From Paratinospora sagittata (Eukaryota; Streptophyta; Magnoliopsida; Ranunculales; Menispermaceae): DNA of 64,000 bases. Shown here in pieces: positions 35,663 through 48,835 of the stretch (within the stretch, counting starts at the first letter, position 1; each line of letters starts with the position of its first letter). The stretch covers positions 46,265,212 to 46,329,211 of the forward strand of contig CM069597.1 in the NCBI GenBank assembly GCA_035771175.1, given 5' to 3'. The notes beneath the pieces were generated by a model. The model saw nothing but the letters and a program-made list of their open reading frames with translations. It searched no databases and was not told the origin of the DNA. The position numbers and the translations under genes are program-made.

Positions 35663-37370
35663 AAAGCTCTTGCGGTAAAATGGCTTTGGAGAATCTCAAG
35701 GATTGAGAATCTCAAGGACCAGCAGTCCTTATGGACTCAGGTTGTCAGAAGTATTCACAGTGAGTCACGTGTAGATTCGGACATTGGAACCTCTCTCTCC
35801 ACTACCTGTAGAAGCCCATGGAAATTTATTTCCTCTCTTTGCCCAAAATTTTTCGCTCATATCTCGCCTTCATTAGGAGATGGCTTGTCTTACCGATTTT
35901 GGGAAGACAGGTGGCTTGGAGATTCGACATTAGCCTTGCGCTTTCCACGCCTTTCCCAATTCTCGTTACTTCACCAACAACCTATTGCCCTTTTCACTAA
36001 TCGAGGTGAGGATTTGGTATCCTCATCAAATACATATTGGAATTTTCATTTCTCCCCCCCCCCACACGTTCTAGAGCTCTAGGGCAACATAAAGATCTTT
36101 TAACATTACTATCCAATTTCAGACTATCACAAGGAGAAGATAGTTTTAGGTGGTTCCTCCTCCCATCAGAAAACTTTTCATCAAAATCTTTCTTTGATTT
36201 CATATCAGATTGCCCCCCATCTATTGCTCCACATCTTACCCATTTTTTATGGAGTGCATATACGCTAGAGGTGGCAATTCGTGTTGTCGTGTCATAATTG
36301 GTCGTGTCGTAATCGTGTATAATGAAATATATTGTAAACCCAAACACGACATGTTTAAATAACGTGTCATTATATGTAAACTCAAACCCGACACGTTTAA
36401 TAAACGAGTTAAACAGGTTAACCTGTTTATAACCCTTAAAGCTTAAACAAGTTCATTCTAACCTATTTATCATATATAAATTCTAAATCAACATATAAAT
36501 AAAAAATTCAAAATCATAATTATACAACTATATAGTAAATACCAAATAAAATATTATAAAGTTAGAGTCTTAACACATGACATAAAATATTAAAAAAAAT
36601 TTACACATAACATAAGTTTTAATACAAAATATAATCGTGTTAAACAGGTCAATTTCGGGTTTAGCAGGTCTACTTTTGATCTGAAATTTAATCGTGTCTA
36701 ATTGGGTTTAACCTATTTTAACCTGCACCTGTTTATGCAAAATTCAAACCTGTTTATTTCGTGTCGGTTTCGAGTCGTGACCTTTATTGTCACCCCTAAC
36801 ATAAGCCATCTTAGGTAAAGTTTTTTGGGTGGACTCTACGGAATCGGAAACTAAACACAATGGATGTGTTGGAGAGGCGTTTCCCATATAGATATTTGTA
36901 TGCAGCTTATGTTAGGAGTCGGCGGATCATCTCTTTGGTAACTGTGACTGGATTAATTTCATATGGGAGAGATGGTTTGTGGTTTGTAATGGGCTTTTCC
37001 TCATTCCCCCGTCCTTTGAGGATGAACTCTCATCTCCAAGATTTTCCATACAATCTAGGAAGATATTGGAGATTGGCAAGATCATTGTGTTAGGCTCATT
37101 ATGGGTTATATGGCTAGAAAGAAACACGCGTATTTTCCAAAATGTATCAAAGAACAAATGAAGTATGTGGGATGAAGTTGTGAGGACCTCGGCCTGTTGG
37201 ATCGCCACATCTAAGTTTGCTGGGGGTTATTATATTTTAGATTGGTATTGGAATTGGGGCTTTTGTATAATGTAATATGGATAATGAGTGAGAAGGATGA
37301 TAATGTTGATGATCCTTGCTGTATTTATGCTTTTACAAAGGAAATATACTAAATCTTGTTTCTGTTAAAA
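35663..37370 (+). pseudogene. L1-type LINE, part C: C-terminal zinc-binding region and poly(A) end
   Basis: Continues part B. It reads SYRFWEDRWLGDSTLALRFP (the region before the zf-RVT domain), then pieces of the zinc-binding domain (CSLC..SADHLFGNCDW), and a tail ending WIATSKFAGGYYILDWYWNW. The element ends in a short A-run at about 37,360-37,370. A short tandem duplication of GAGAATCTCAAGGA occurs near 35,690-35,720. It is interrupted by the hAT MITE at 36,266-36,798. Confidence 0.85.
36266..36798. mobile_element. hAT-type MITE, 533 bp, inserted in the LINE
   Basis: Terminal inverted repeats: left TAGAGGTGGCAATTCGTG, right (reversed) TAGGGGTGACAATAAAGG. Flanks ATATACGC (36258-36265) and ACATAAGC (36799-36806) form an aged 8-bp target duplication (6 of 8 match). 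Subterminal regions repeat CGTGT, CGACACG and AACAGGTTAACC words. Removing it rejoins LINE coding sequence (HFLWSA + ISHLR). Confidence 0.85.
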
Positions 37371-37435
37371 AAAAAACCAGGATTGTGACTATGGAAACTA
37401 GAGTCCTAAGTTTGAATCCCACCCGAAAAGGTCCC

Positions 37436-39524
37436 TGTAACACCACGTGCTTTTAATCAATATATTTGGTTGACTTATACGTATACTGAAAAGTATAATA
37501 CACGTATAGTGTACATGTGACAAATGAACTTGAACATGTCAAAAGTGAGTTCGGAATGTGATTTTAAATAGAAATCGATTTACAATACGTGTATGTCTCA
37601 TATGGATTGAGTGTATAGAAGAAGAGGAGGAGGAATGAAGTAAGAAAAAATAAAATAAAATAAAATAATGTTCATTTGCGGGTACTGTTCACCAAACAGT
37701 ACTGTGAACAGTACTCATATGGAAAGATAAAATAAAAAAATTAAACGAACGAAAAGAAGTCGCTGGAAAGAAAGAAGCAGAGAGAAAGAGAACCGAGAAG
37801 AAGGAGAAGAAGAAAAAGGGAGAACGCAGGATTCGCGCGAAATCGGGACTCATGGTAAGTGATTTCCACTCTAGTTCTTCGTAAAATTGATATCTAAGCT
37901 AGATGTAAACTTTCTAGTGGAGTAATTTTTGCTGTGGGAGCCGTTTTACTGCGTTTTCATCAATTGGGGTTTTGACCCAATGTGAATGAAAATCCGCTAG
38001 AAAGCTAGAAAAACACTCCCTAGACTCTAGGGACCCCGAATATGTGGTTAGATTCCATTTATGTGTTCATTTGGAACTTGTATGGCTGTTGGACGTTAGA
38101 GTATCTATTGGAGACCATTACCGATGAAACGTCAGTATAAGGCTATAGAATGGTAGAATGCACTGTTGCGAGTGCATCGATGCTAATTTCATGATTTTTG
38201 GAGACCGTTTGACAATTTTAATTCAATTTACATCTTTTGAATGAATAGTGATGACGTGAACAGCTATATGAATAGTACTATGAACAGTGATGTGAATAGC
38301 ACTATGAACAGTGATGTGAATCCAATGAAACTCCGGTTTGAGATCATAGAATCGTAGATAATTGAATTCCGGACGTTTCGATGTTAAGATCATGATTTTT
38401 GGATATGATTTGATATTTTTAGTATAGTGTTTTGGTGAGTTGAAATGGTGATTCTCATGATAATCTATGGTTATTTCAGTGTTTAAATTGAGAGCTTAAG
38501 TGCATGGAGAAACGCTCTTAAGGAAGCAATGACGTTTATTGTTGCTCGGATATATTGGCTTAGAAACCCCGTGTAACCACTGTGAGTATAGTTTTCTTGA
38601 TTTGGTTCTTGTATGGCATTGTACGCATATAAAATGTTTGATTGTATACATGTTATATTTATATATAATGCATTGAGTTTTATGGATCATGCAAACCAAT
38701 TTTAGCAATTGGAGTTTGGAATGATGTCATTTCGTTAGGAATTAGACCCGGATGAGGTTTTGCGAGTCCTCATTGTCTGTAGGCCTGTCCTAACAATGGT
38801 TGCGATCCTTGAAATGACTGTGAATTGGGTAATGAGAGGCTGTGGCTACCTTGTAACGGCCATACAAGGGTTAGACCGCTCTCTTGCCTTGCGGAGGAGG
38901 GAGATTGTGCATTATGTTATTGAAAACTCATGCAATTTATGATGTTGATATGTACAATATATTTGTTGAATGATGCATGTGTTGAATAAGTGTTTGAAAC
39001 GATTTTAAATGTCATATTTTTCTAAATGTATATAATTGTCATCTCAAGAACTATATTCATTGAGCTGTTGTTTGCTAACCCCATTTCCTCAAATATTTCA
39101 GGTATTGAGTCGAAGGGAAAAGGAAACTCCGTGAGTAATAATCACGTGAGCCTTCGTCTGGTATGTGTATGTACGCTTGGAGGAAATAGCTTATATTGTT
39201 AGTTTGATATGTATACTTATCACATATTATATATATATATATATATGTATGTATTATCATCTAGATGGGATGTGTGGGCATATATATAGCTTAATATATT
39301 GGATGATGAAATGAAAATGTGATGTGTGAATGAATGGAATGATTATAGAGATCTATATTGGATTTGATTTGTGGTATATTAGGAAAAAAATTTCTGTAAA
39401 TGTTGGGAAGGATTGTGAGACTACGTGAAGGCTAACAGTGTATTATATATTGTATATGGGTATGTACAGTGCATAGTACACTGTGCCGGTCATGACGTCA
39501 GCCTACGTCAGGGGCGTCGTGACA
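37436..39524 (+). mobile_element. Solo LTR, 2.09 kb, copy 2 (inverted relative to copy 1)
   Basis: Begins TGTAACACCACG and ends GGGGCGTCGTGACA. The flanks GTCCC (37431-37435) and TTCCC (39525-39529) are a 4-of-5 target duplication. Long stretches match copy 1 in reverse, e.g. CTTGTAACGGCCATACAAGG and the GCGGAGGAGGGAGATTGTGC block. It also carries local repeats of CTATGAACAGTGATGTGAAT near 38,277-38,322. It was inserted just downstream of the LINE tail, into sequence containing a box-B-like GTTTGAATCCC. Confidence 0.8.
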
Positions 39525-39757
39525 TTCCCTCCCTATTAATCACCTAGTTTGTGTAGATTGGGATGTTTGCCCACTTTTCGATAAATTAGTCAAATACTCT
39601 TAAGAAGTTATGAAGCCTGAAGATTTTCTCACTTATTTAAGGAAAACGAACCTTTTTTGCCAATATTGTAAATCTCTTCGTTCTTCATTTTCTAGACCAG
39701 TCAAGAATCTCAATTACAGGGGATGTGGCTGATTGTATGATCAATAGTTTAGGATTT

Positions 39758-39890
39758 ATTTTTTTGATAAGAAGAATTTTATTAAATGAACAAAAAGAAA
39801 TTACATATGAAAAAATGTCACCAACATCTTGCTCAGCAAGTTCCAAGGCTCTACTAGGGAGATTTGGACTCTCCCATATAACAAATTATC
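39758..39890 (-). mobile_element. 3' end of a LINE or related retroelement
   Basis: Plus strand TTTTTTTGATAAGAAGAATTTTATTAA is, in reverse (TTAATAAAATTCTTCTTATC plus A-tail), the common 3' end of plant L1 elements. The reversed text continues with AAGATGTTGGTGACATTTTT, without a recognisable coding domain. The 5' border is not defined. Confidence 0.45.
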
Positions 39891-42800
39891 AGAGACATAA
39901 GATGGGGGAAATTAGCACAAGGTGAAGATTTTATAATGACTAACCATGTGTGTTTCATGGTTATGACCAACAGTGTGTTGGACATACATTGTAGTATCCC
40001 TGGCTCTGAAACTATTGGCAGTTAAGGGTACTCAAAGTTTATTCTTTATAAAATCTGTAGTATATCATGGATGGTCAATGCTTTCATCTGTTCCACTTTT
40101 ATTTGCTTGCAATGAACGGATTACATTGTGGTCCTCTCAATCAAACTCTCGTTGATCTTATCCTGAAAACTGTAAAGCATTCTTGCTTGATGAGTTAATT
40201 CAGGCCTATAAGATCTTGTAATTTTTTTTTTTTTTTAGAAATGATTCTGATTAGATTAGAAAGGAAAAAACAAGGTGCTGTAGCTATTAAGTTTATTTGG
40301 ACTTCGTCCATGATATAGTCAAACAAAACTTGGTAATTTGATCACTGCTTACTTTGATAATGTCAGGTATCTCTTCTGACTCTGTTTCTACTGTTAGACT
40401 GCTTTTGCTATATAAGGAGAAATTATAGGTAACTAAGAAAATAGAATGAGTGGTTACATTATTGATTTTGCGGTATATCCAACCCAACTGAATTGATTCA
40501 TTCAAAAGAGGAATAGGATGATCATTGTATCACCGTAACCACTAAGGGGATCTCAAATACTCTGCCAGTATAAGGACAGCTGATATTGATATTGATTTAG
40601 AATAAACTCTAAGCTTTGAAAACTGAGGGGACCCTTTGTACCCCTACACCAATCCCAAAAACAAAAGGAAAAGGGAAACATAAAGAAGTTTCTTGATTGA
40701 AACTTGATTGCTTGTTACACTGATCTTTTAGGCTTTCCCTTTTCAGGGAACTATTTACCTCACTCTTCTATCATCTATACCTTGTCAAAAGATGGTAGTT
40801 CTAGTATAATTAAATGTTGCTAGTGAGTAATCATGCACCTTGGATCTAGCAATGACTTGACATTCAATTTAAATGGTTTGATAGGCTGGTCCTGCCCGAA
40901 TGCCAAAATAATTGTTCTGTTCACCAATGTCATTAAAGACCCATTATGGATAATTGATGGAGTTGCAGATTTTCAATCAGAACTTTTTCTGTGTTTCCTA
41001 ATTGATTACTTTTTAAGTGCTTCTGCATTGGATTCTATGGCTTGTATATAAGGCATGTTTCATTTACAGTGTTACTGTTTATTTGATCAACCAGTATAAT
41101 TAGACTGTGATAACGTATATATGTACCCCCCATGGGGAAAAAATACTTAATATTCTTGGGACCATTGAACCTAGAAATCTTCTTTATATTTGCTGTATGA
41201 ATTACATGAGGTCTTACAAACACTAGTTTTTCCACTGCCCTTAGTGACCTTTGCTATGCATGTGAGCTCTTCCATTTCCTGTCAGACGGAAAGGGAGACT
41301 TGCTGGGACTTGAAGCTTTCACTCAGTATAGGTACTGGCCTGCTGCTTTTTCTTGTCATTTCTTTCATAATAACAAAAAACACTGCAGCAGATGAAGAAT
41401 AAATTCTGCACTTAAATTCTTCAACTTTCCTTATTCATGATCTTGTTAGGAACCGCTTGATCTAAAAGCTAAACAGGTTTGAATTTGATGAAATTAAACT
41501 GGAAAACAGATTCACTGGCTTGGCTTCTGCAGGTTTTGAATATGCCCATTTCAAGGTTAGGTTCCAATCTAATTGCCTCCTTCATAAGTTTGATGTTTTT
41601 ATTGAAATCTCATCATGTTACCTAGACTCACATATTCCTAGGAATTCCTATATATATGTGGCCCATAAGTTATTTTCATTGTAGGGACAGTTGAACCCTA
41701 TTTGGTGTGCGTCAATAAAGTTCACAAGCTGGAAACCTAAGCAAATTAAAGATGCTTGAGCTTGATTTGCAAGCATGAAGTACAAGTACTATAAGATATA
41801 TCTGCCTTCTTAGATGTCACACTTGTTTAGCTCTTTGTGGTTGAAACTTGTCACAAAACTCAGTACTTGTTACTCTGAGACCATTCAAAAACTGCCAAGT
41901 GAGGCCCAGAAGTTATGTTATATAGCTTGAAATTAAATGTGAAGCATCAGTATCATCATCATCAATCAATGCTTTCAAATATGTGTATTTTGAGAGAGCA
42001 ACATGTCTCTCATATGCCCTTAAACTGTACTTTAACCTAATTTTATTTCACTTTGAGGAACTCCTTTTTTTTTCTCTCCTCCTACGAACTGTATTCATAT
42101 GTACGTAATGGAAAGCTCAAATCAGTTTCTGAAGGTGAGCATAGTACAATACACATATATCAAAGTACAGATACATGGACTAGATTTTATTAGATTTTAC
42201 AATAAAAAAATCTGTTTAATTAGATTTATGTTAATTCTGCTGTGATGTTGACATGTATTAATCAATTTTGCACACTTGTATAGATATATATATAAATCAT
42301 TACATAAATAATGGAGCATCTAACCATTTCTTACAAACAATATCTCTGACAAGAAGCAGAGGTGTGTACCATGCTCTAAATGCAATTAAAATTTGATTAG
42401 AATGCCATGTGCATTTGACATAAATGTTGTTTAACTTCTCTCTAGATTACACATTCATTCAATTGCGTGAATTTATGAGAATTTTTATAAAAAAATTCAA
42501 TTGATTAGTTGTATTTGCAGTGCCAGAAGTTTATTGTTTTTGGTGATTTAAAGAGAGTAAAACCATGCAGTAAGATTTTTGTTGAATGTATCCTTATTAT
42601 TTTGCATTCCTCTGAATAATATTCCATGCGACTCTCAGAAGGCATTTGGTCCCACATGCATACAGTTAATGCAAGTTAAAATATTTTGTAACCACAAAAA
42701 TGAGAAATGTGTATGGTTGATAGTACTTTATATATTAAATACTTGAAGTTATTTATACATTATTTCTTGGGTCTATACGATGTTTTATTTTTATTTTTTA

Positions 42801-43854
42801 TTTTTTTTATTTTGAGCACTGAGGATATCTCAACTAGCTTGAGTTGAAGACGCCCACAATGCTCAAGTCTCATACTTACCATTAGATCTGACTTGATCTT
42901 AAGATTTTTGAGGTTAGAGTTGGTCCTACGTATTACCTCACCATCATCATGTGGATGGTTATGGGCAGTTGTTTTTATTAGCAAGAGGGAAGTTAACTTT
43001 GGATCCTTTTCACTATTTTTGGTGGAAATTGTATATAAAATAATATAAAAAGAACCAAGGATTAATACTGTTGACCTGACAAGATTAAGTCATTAATATT
43101 GATATTGACGTATAATAGTATAACAATAATAGATCAAGGTGGTACACTCCCATCAGTACAACATGCTCCTGTGCTATCGAGATACTTATAAGAAGCTACT
43201 GCTTATTTTTCAAAAAAAAAAAAAAAAAAAAAACATGAGAACTTTAATTTTCTATTTTTCATTTTATTCTTAGTTTAGAGTGATTTCTGTGTTTCTCCTA
43301 AAAATCTGAACATTTCATTTGTTTTGGTTGATTGAAATTCGAATAAATATTAATATTACAAAATTTGGCAATTAAGTCTAAAAGGTTTCGGATCTAATTT
43401 CAATGCTAAGCAATATTTGATGGGGATATTTCAATTTTTAACTACTACAAAGTGAGTTGGATTTCTTCTCACAAAAGGTAGTCTTTTGTCTTCGACACAG
43501 TACAAGTGGAGTACCGTAGCATATGTTTGGGGCCAAGTTTTATGTCGATATCTTGAATAGTGCTCGTTGATTAGATTTTATAGTGTACGTAAGCTAGTCC
43601 AGGGAAGAAATTTCATAGAAAGAATTAAAAAAAAAATTTAAGATTTTGTTTGGTTAGTGATATATAAACAATGATTCAATCAAATAATAGAAAACTTCAA
43701 AAACTTTTCATCATTTTTTGAAAACTAATTTTTGAATTCACTCGAATCAAATGAATTTTTCATATTTTTAGATACAGAAAAATATATCCAAATCACCAAC
43801 CATTTGGATTTTGTGGGTTCTTTACTTGATTAACTTAATTAATCAACTTATATC
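39891..43854. other. Intergenic region, no gene recognised
   Basis: Short open frames only, none with a known domain. GC is slightly higher at 41,200-41,400. Between 42,780 and 42,980 a T/A-rich lead followed by CAACTAGCTTGAGTTGAAGA may be an old SINE in reverse. An A-run lies at 43,211-43,232. Confidence 0.4.
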
Positions 43855-44010
43855 ACTAATACCAAAGTTTTAAAAATAATGACTTATATACTCAACTTTC
43901 AACCTTAATTGTCCATTGATCGCATCTTTTTTATTCTATTTTTGTCATGTGGAAGACGTCTTTTGTACTAAAGGTGTCTTTACAAAAGATGCTTCCCGAG
44001 TACCAGAAAT
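43855..44010. mobile_element. Possible remnant terminal repeat of the MULE/foldback family
   Basis: The order TTTAAAAATAATGACTTATA ... CAACTTTCAACC ... GAAGACGTCTTTTGTAC ... GTGTCTTTACAAAAGATGC resembles the terminal repeats of the elements at 1150-2199 and 54,531-57,483, including the GCGTCTTTT-type module. Only one end was found. Confidence 0.3.
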
Positions 44011-45002
44011 TTTCTACTTACTCACTAACACACGGACCCTCCTTCACTTTTTATCAACCAAGGAAATGAATCACCCGGCGCATTTTAGCAACAGCCAGTT
44101 GTAGTTAGCGTTCCCTGCGCCTTTTACTAATAATTATTGGAAAATATACTACTACTAATAATAATAATATAATAATAATATATTAAGATGTGGGCCTTGG
44201 TTTCTTAAAATCCAAACAGGTCTCTTTGTCGATGGAAGTGGTCCTAATTATAATGAGAGTACTCTTTCTTAGATCTTAATTCCCTTTCACATAATCTTGA
44301 TATTATTATATACCCATGTGTTTCTTCTTCTAAATGCATTAATAATTTAAGTGGTAGGTCATTGTTTTTAGGAAAATAATAATAAATCAATGTATTTATT
44401 TAATTTTGAAATCTCAGTTTAGGGAATATTTATTAAAAACTATGTCATAAAGGGTATAGTTGATTTGATCTTAAAGTTATATGGCACAAGGTTTCAAATT
44501 CAATTTTATAATATTCCTACCTGATTTGGTATACTTAATTATTTTGCAGAGCGCTTGGGATATCTAGAGAGGTTGTATATATTGATTATCCATCAATACA
44601 TATATACATTCCAACATATTGATTGATAATTTATATATATTGATGATTTCAATTACATATGTGAATGTCAGTGTAATTATATAATTTAAATTTGAGTTTC
44701 CATCATGTCTCAATAAATGAAACATATGTATATATAAATTGAAAGATATATAATTACTGCATCTGTAATTAGATTCTTCTATTAGGATATGTGAATACTT
44801 GTAGCTGTCAATTTGCATGAGAAATATTATTGATTTATATTGATAATATTTAGGGTAATTAGACTTGGGCAATTTCCTATATAATAGCTTAGGGTCTTAA
44901 AGAATTGGTTTCGTTACAATGACAAAGGTTAATTAATTAAGAAGTGTACCTTAATTAAGTAGGAAGCATAGTAATTGATACAATGTGACAAGAGTTGGAG
45001 TT

Positions 45003-45441
45003 TGTTGAAATCTCAAATTAATGTTTTCCTATTTTATGATACTTTACTAATTTTAGTAAATTTGCTTTTTTGGTAATTTACTATTTTTAGTAAATTTATT
45101 GTTTTCGGTACTTTACTATTTTCGATAAATTCACTATTTTTATAAATTTTTATTTTTAGTATTTTATTGAATTATATATAGTAAACTAGTATTCTTGTTA
45201 AATTAGAAAATTAGTATTCGAGTCTATTTAAAAGTCTAGTTAATTGTTACTATTTTTGTATCCGAGTCTATTTAGGTATTTTTATGGGTTGTCTATAAAA
45301 ATAGGTCCTTGTACGAGTTATTGAAAGTAAATTAATAGAATATGACATTTTTAGTCTTATTTTCTCTCTTTCCTCGGTATTCTTTATGAATCAACGAGTT
45401 AAAAAATGTGTATTTATTGTCTTCTCTATTCTCCCCCTGCA
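45003..45441 (+). mobile_element. Possible solo LTR
   Basis: The segment starts TGTTGAAATC and ends CCCCCTGCA. It has repeated TTTAGTAAATT words, a TATA-like GTCTATAAAAATAGG near 45,290 and a T/C-rich 3' part, an arrangement like U3-R-U5. No target duplication was recognised, so the limits are uncertain. Confidence 0.4.
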
Positions 45442-46345
45442 TCAGTAACGAACCATAACTTAAAAGATAAACATTAATAAATAAATAAAAACATTGCTTT
45501 GATTTTTATTTTTATTTTTATTTTTAAAAGAAACAATGCGCCCTTACACCTAGATGTTCTCCTCGTGGGGTTTCAGGTCTCTTTGGGACCCACTAGTCCG
45601 CACACCAACGGATGAATTGATCAGATGTTCCTTCTTTGATTTTTCATACATATCAAGATACATAATCCTTTTTTTTTTTTTCTTTACTTCTATCTTAGGA
45701 AGGGTTAATTTTAGAATTGAATCCACAACCTTACAGCCTATTGTAGGTTATTGTAGAGAATATATACACATATGGAGCAACAATTGAGGTTTGCTCAATT
45801 ATGACTTATATAAGAGGTACAAGACAAAGCTACATATATTGTAATTCCTTCCTTAAAGCCTACAATGTAATTAAGATAACTCATTTTTACACATGAAGAT
45901 CCGTTTAACTTTACAATTACATTTTAGACTTCAATATATTTTCCTTTTCTTTGCCTTTTTATAATTACTAGTGATTATATCAAAGTTTATATATATATAT
46001 ATATATATATATGATCATTGTTTGTCTCAAAAATGAGATATTTTCCAAATGAAACCTAATCTGATGATGAGTTGGGGACCTAATAATAGTTAAACCTGGG
46101 GGCACGATATTTGAGCACTTTTAAGTCCTGCTGGGCCAGGCCGAATAGAACAGTTGTTGATTTGAAGCTAACTTTTGACTCCAGATAATGCTTGCCTAGT
46201 GCCCAACCTTGGTTGGACCATTCCTAAAGAACTGAATTATATATTTTATTTATACATATAGATAGATTATGAGTCCCATGTTGGCTGTGCCCGAGTTGAT
46301 GTTGTCGAAAGACAGAGACCTCGGACTGGTCTTTAAGAGCTGTTT

Positions 46346-46391
46346 TGTGCAGGGAACCCCTGCACAGCAGGTGCACCAGCTGCTACCTGCT
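46346..46391. other. Adjacent inverted repeats (hairpin-forming)
   Basis: TGTGCAGGG (46346-46354) pairs perfectly with CCCTGCACA (46358-46366) across a 3-base loop. Immediately beyond, AGCAGGT (46366-46372) pairs with ACCTGCT (46385-46391). They lie in a local GC-richer island (46,260-46,510) that also holds an 83-codon reverse frame of unknown family. Confidence 0.45.
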
Positions 46392-46509
46392 GCCAAAAGA
46401 AAAATGAAATTTTGAAAGGACCCATTACGTATTTGATGTCTACACCCATGTTCATGTGTTTCCTTCAAGTCTTTAAGTGCCAGTGACACATCTCTTTCCA
46501 CCTTTAGGT

Positions 46510-48835
46510 TTTGCCATTTTCAAACTCTTCCAAACCCCACTATCATGTTTTTTTCTCTAGTAGTACCACTGCAATCTCTCAATATTACTCATTTTTCTCT
46601 GAACATCATCATTTTAATTTTTTTCTTTTTTCTTCTTTTTTTTAACATAAATTAAGCCCAAACAAAGATATATACTTACATGTATATATATGTGATTAGG
46701 GATGATCATTAGTTAGTATTTTTTTTGTCATAAAATTACAGTAATTCTCTATTTTTTACTATAAATCATTCTACGAAGCATGCCCCAGCAGGGTCATAGA
46801 GACAAAGTAGTACTCTTGAGTTTTGAACAATATATAGTTTAAGCATATATTATGATTAATTAATAAGATACCAAGAAAACTCAATTTCATTATTCCTTGT
46901 TGGTTTTGAATGATATTTATCTTGAAAGTATAAGCTACTGTCCTTTAAAGGGTCCACAATACTGCAATCTGTAAGGTCTACATTGATTGCCATCCACCCC
47001 ACAAAGTCATGACCATATATATATATTTATAGGTGGACACTACTAATATGTGACATAAAGTCGTATACATATAGTTAGGTTCATTTCCTGCTTCAAATCA
47101 AGGAAATCTAACTTACATTCTTGTGAACTAAATACGGTCACAATAGTGACCTAAAACTGCCGGCTTCTAAGCCCTCAAACTCAGGAACTTCATCAACTGT
47201 TCCTCTTTTTTCTTTTCTTTTTTCCTTTTTTCTAGCTGAGTACTGGGTTCCACTCTTGAAAATTCTGTGGCCTTACCTAACTAGCTCCCATAAGTAGCTG
47301 TCTAAATTGAATTCATCAACAGATCAAGCAGATGATGATTAATTCTTGTGGGGTCATCAACAACATCAAAGATCATCGGCCAATTAATTAGTTATTTGTG
47401 AGTAGTAGCTAAAATATGAGAGATGGAGTATTGAATGATGTCATGCATGCATATATAAAGAGGTTTTTAGGTCTTAATTTAATGTGATATATAGGATTAC
47501 TTATATGGTTGCAGAGTTTTTTCTTCAATTAATTTTGGGTGTTTAATTAGCCTTTGAAAAAACCAAACCAAACATTGTACTTTCACCCTTTAAAGTTGGG
47601 CTTCATGATCAGCACTTTTACAGAAGCCTATAATTTTGATTCCTGCAAAGTCTTCTTGAAAAATTTCTCCTAGTTCCTTAAAAACGTTTGCTATAGAATA
47701 TCTGATCACTGGCAGAAATTAATATTTTAAGAAAAATTCTTTCAAAGAGTACAACTCTTGAAGCTTTTGGACAAGAACTTAAACCCATGCATTAATGAAA
47801 AAGGAAAATTTGTCAGCAAAACCAAAGAAAAGAGCTAGAATACATACATTCAAATTAAGCAGTATATTAATAGGACAATGCTGCAATTTGAAAATTTTAA
47901 GTTCTAGATTTATTGAAAAATTTAGCATTCAAATTTTAGAACATGCAGACAGTTTTTTTCTCCTTAAATTGACAGTTTCTTCCAAGCCAAATGGTTTTAG
48001 AATCAAAATTGCCTTACCCCAAAATGTAGTCAGAGAAATCTTATTAGGATGAGTACTGGTCTCTTTGCTTCTTCTTCTTCTTCTAATTAATGAGGAGATA
48101 TATAAGGAAATCCCAAATGAGACATATGTGGAAACCATAATCAAACTTATTGCATATACAGCACTTTTTTGCTTATAGACATTCTGCTTAATCTCTCTTA
48201 ATTTGGGAGTCATTCGTTTTCATCTATACACGTTTTCGATCGAGATTCATTGAGATATATAACAATCTTCTTCTAATTTCTCTTTATCCTCCCTTGTTAA
48301 TGAGGTGGAGGTTTTATTTATTTATTTTTTCTTATTTTTATTTTTATTTTTATTTTTTGAGGGGTGGGGGGGAATTCTACAAAACCATCTAGCAAAAGAA
48401 TAATGATAATAAAAATAAATAATCTTAAAATTTAGTGGTCAATACCCCAAAAAAGAAGATTTTAATTAAAATGATACTGGAATGATGCTTACCATTTTAT
48501 TTACTCAAAACTCCCTTCATATATAGAATCAAGATTATCTTTATATAAACAAAATAATTTTCAAAAATATGCCTGGCGCTGAAATTTCTCCATTAGAAAT
48601 CTCAGAGAGAAGTCCTAGCTAGCTAGCTTAAAGATGAAGATGCAGTTAGGGAATGGCTTCCTTTAATTTAAAAATTAATAATTAAGAACATTAGGGAAGG
48701 AGGGGCATGCTTAGGATTGCCTCATATGCATATAGAACATGCCTATTAGGCAAAACAAAACATGGAAACTTCAACTTCATCATCTAAAAATCGATCTCTG
48801 GACTTATTTATATCGAAATTTTTTTCCAAAACAAA
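46510..48835. other. Downstream flank of the minus-strand zinc finger gene
   Basis: No coding sequence recognised. It contains TA tracts, long T/C runs and, nearest the gene, its 3' UTR. Short open frames here lack codon structure or known domains. Confidence 0.4.

Noticed and set aside
47795..48213. 85- and 94-codon frames on opposite strands
   Set aside because: They overlap each other, show no family features and lie in AT-rich flank of the ZFP8-like gene.
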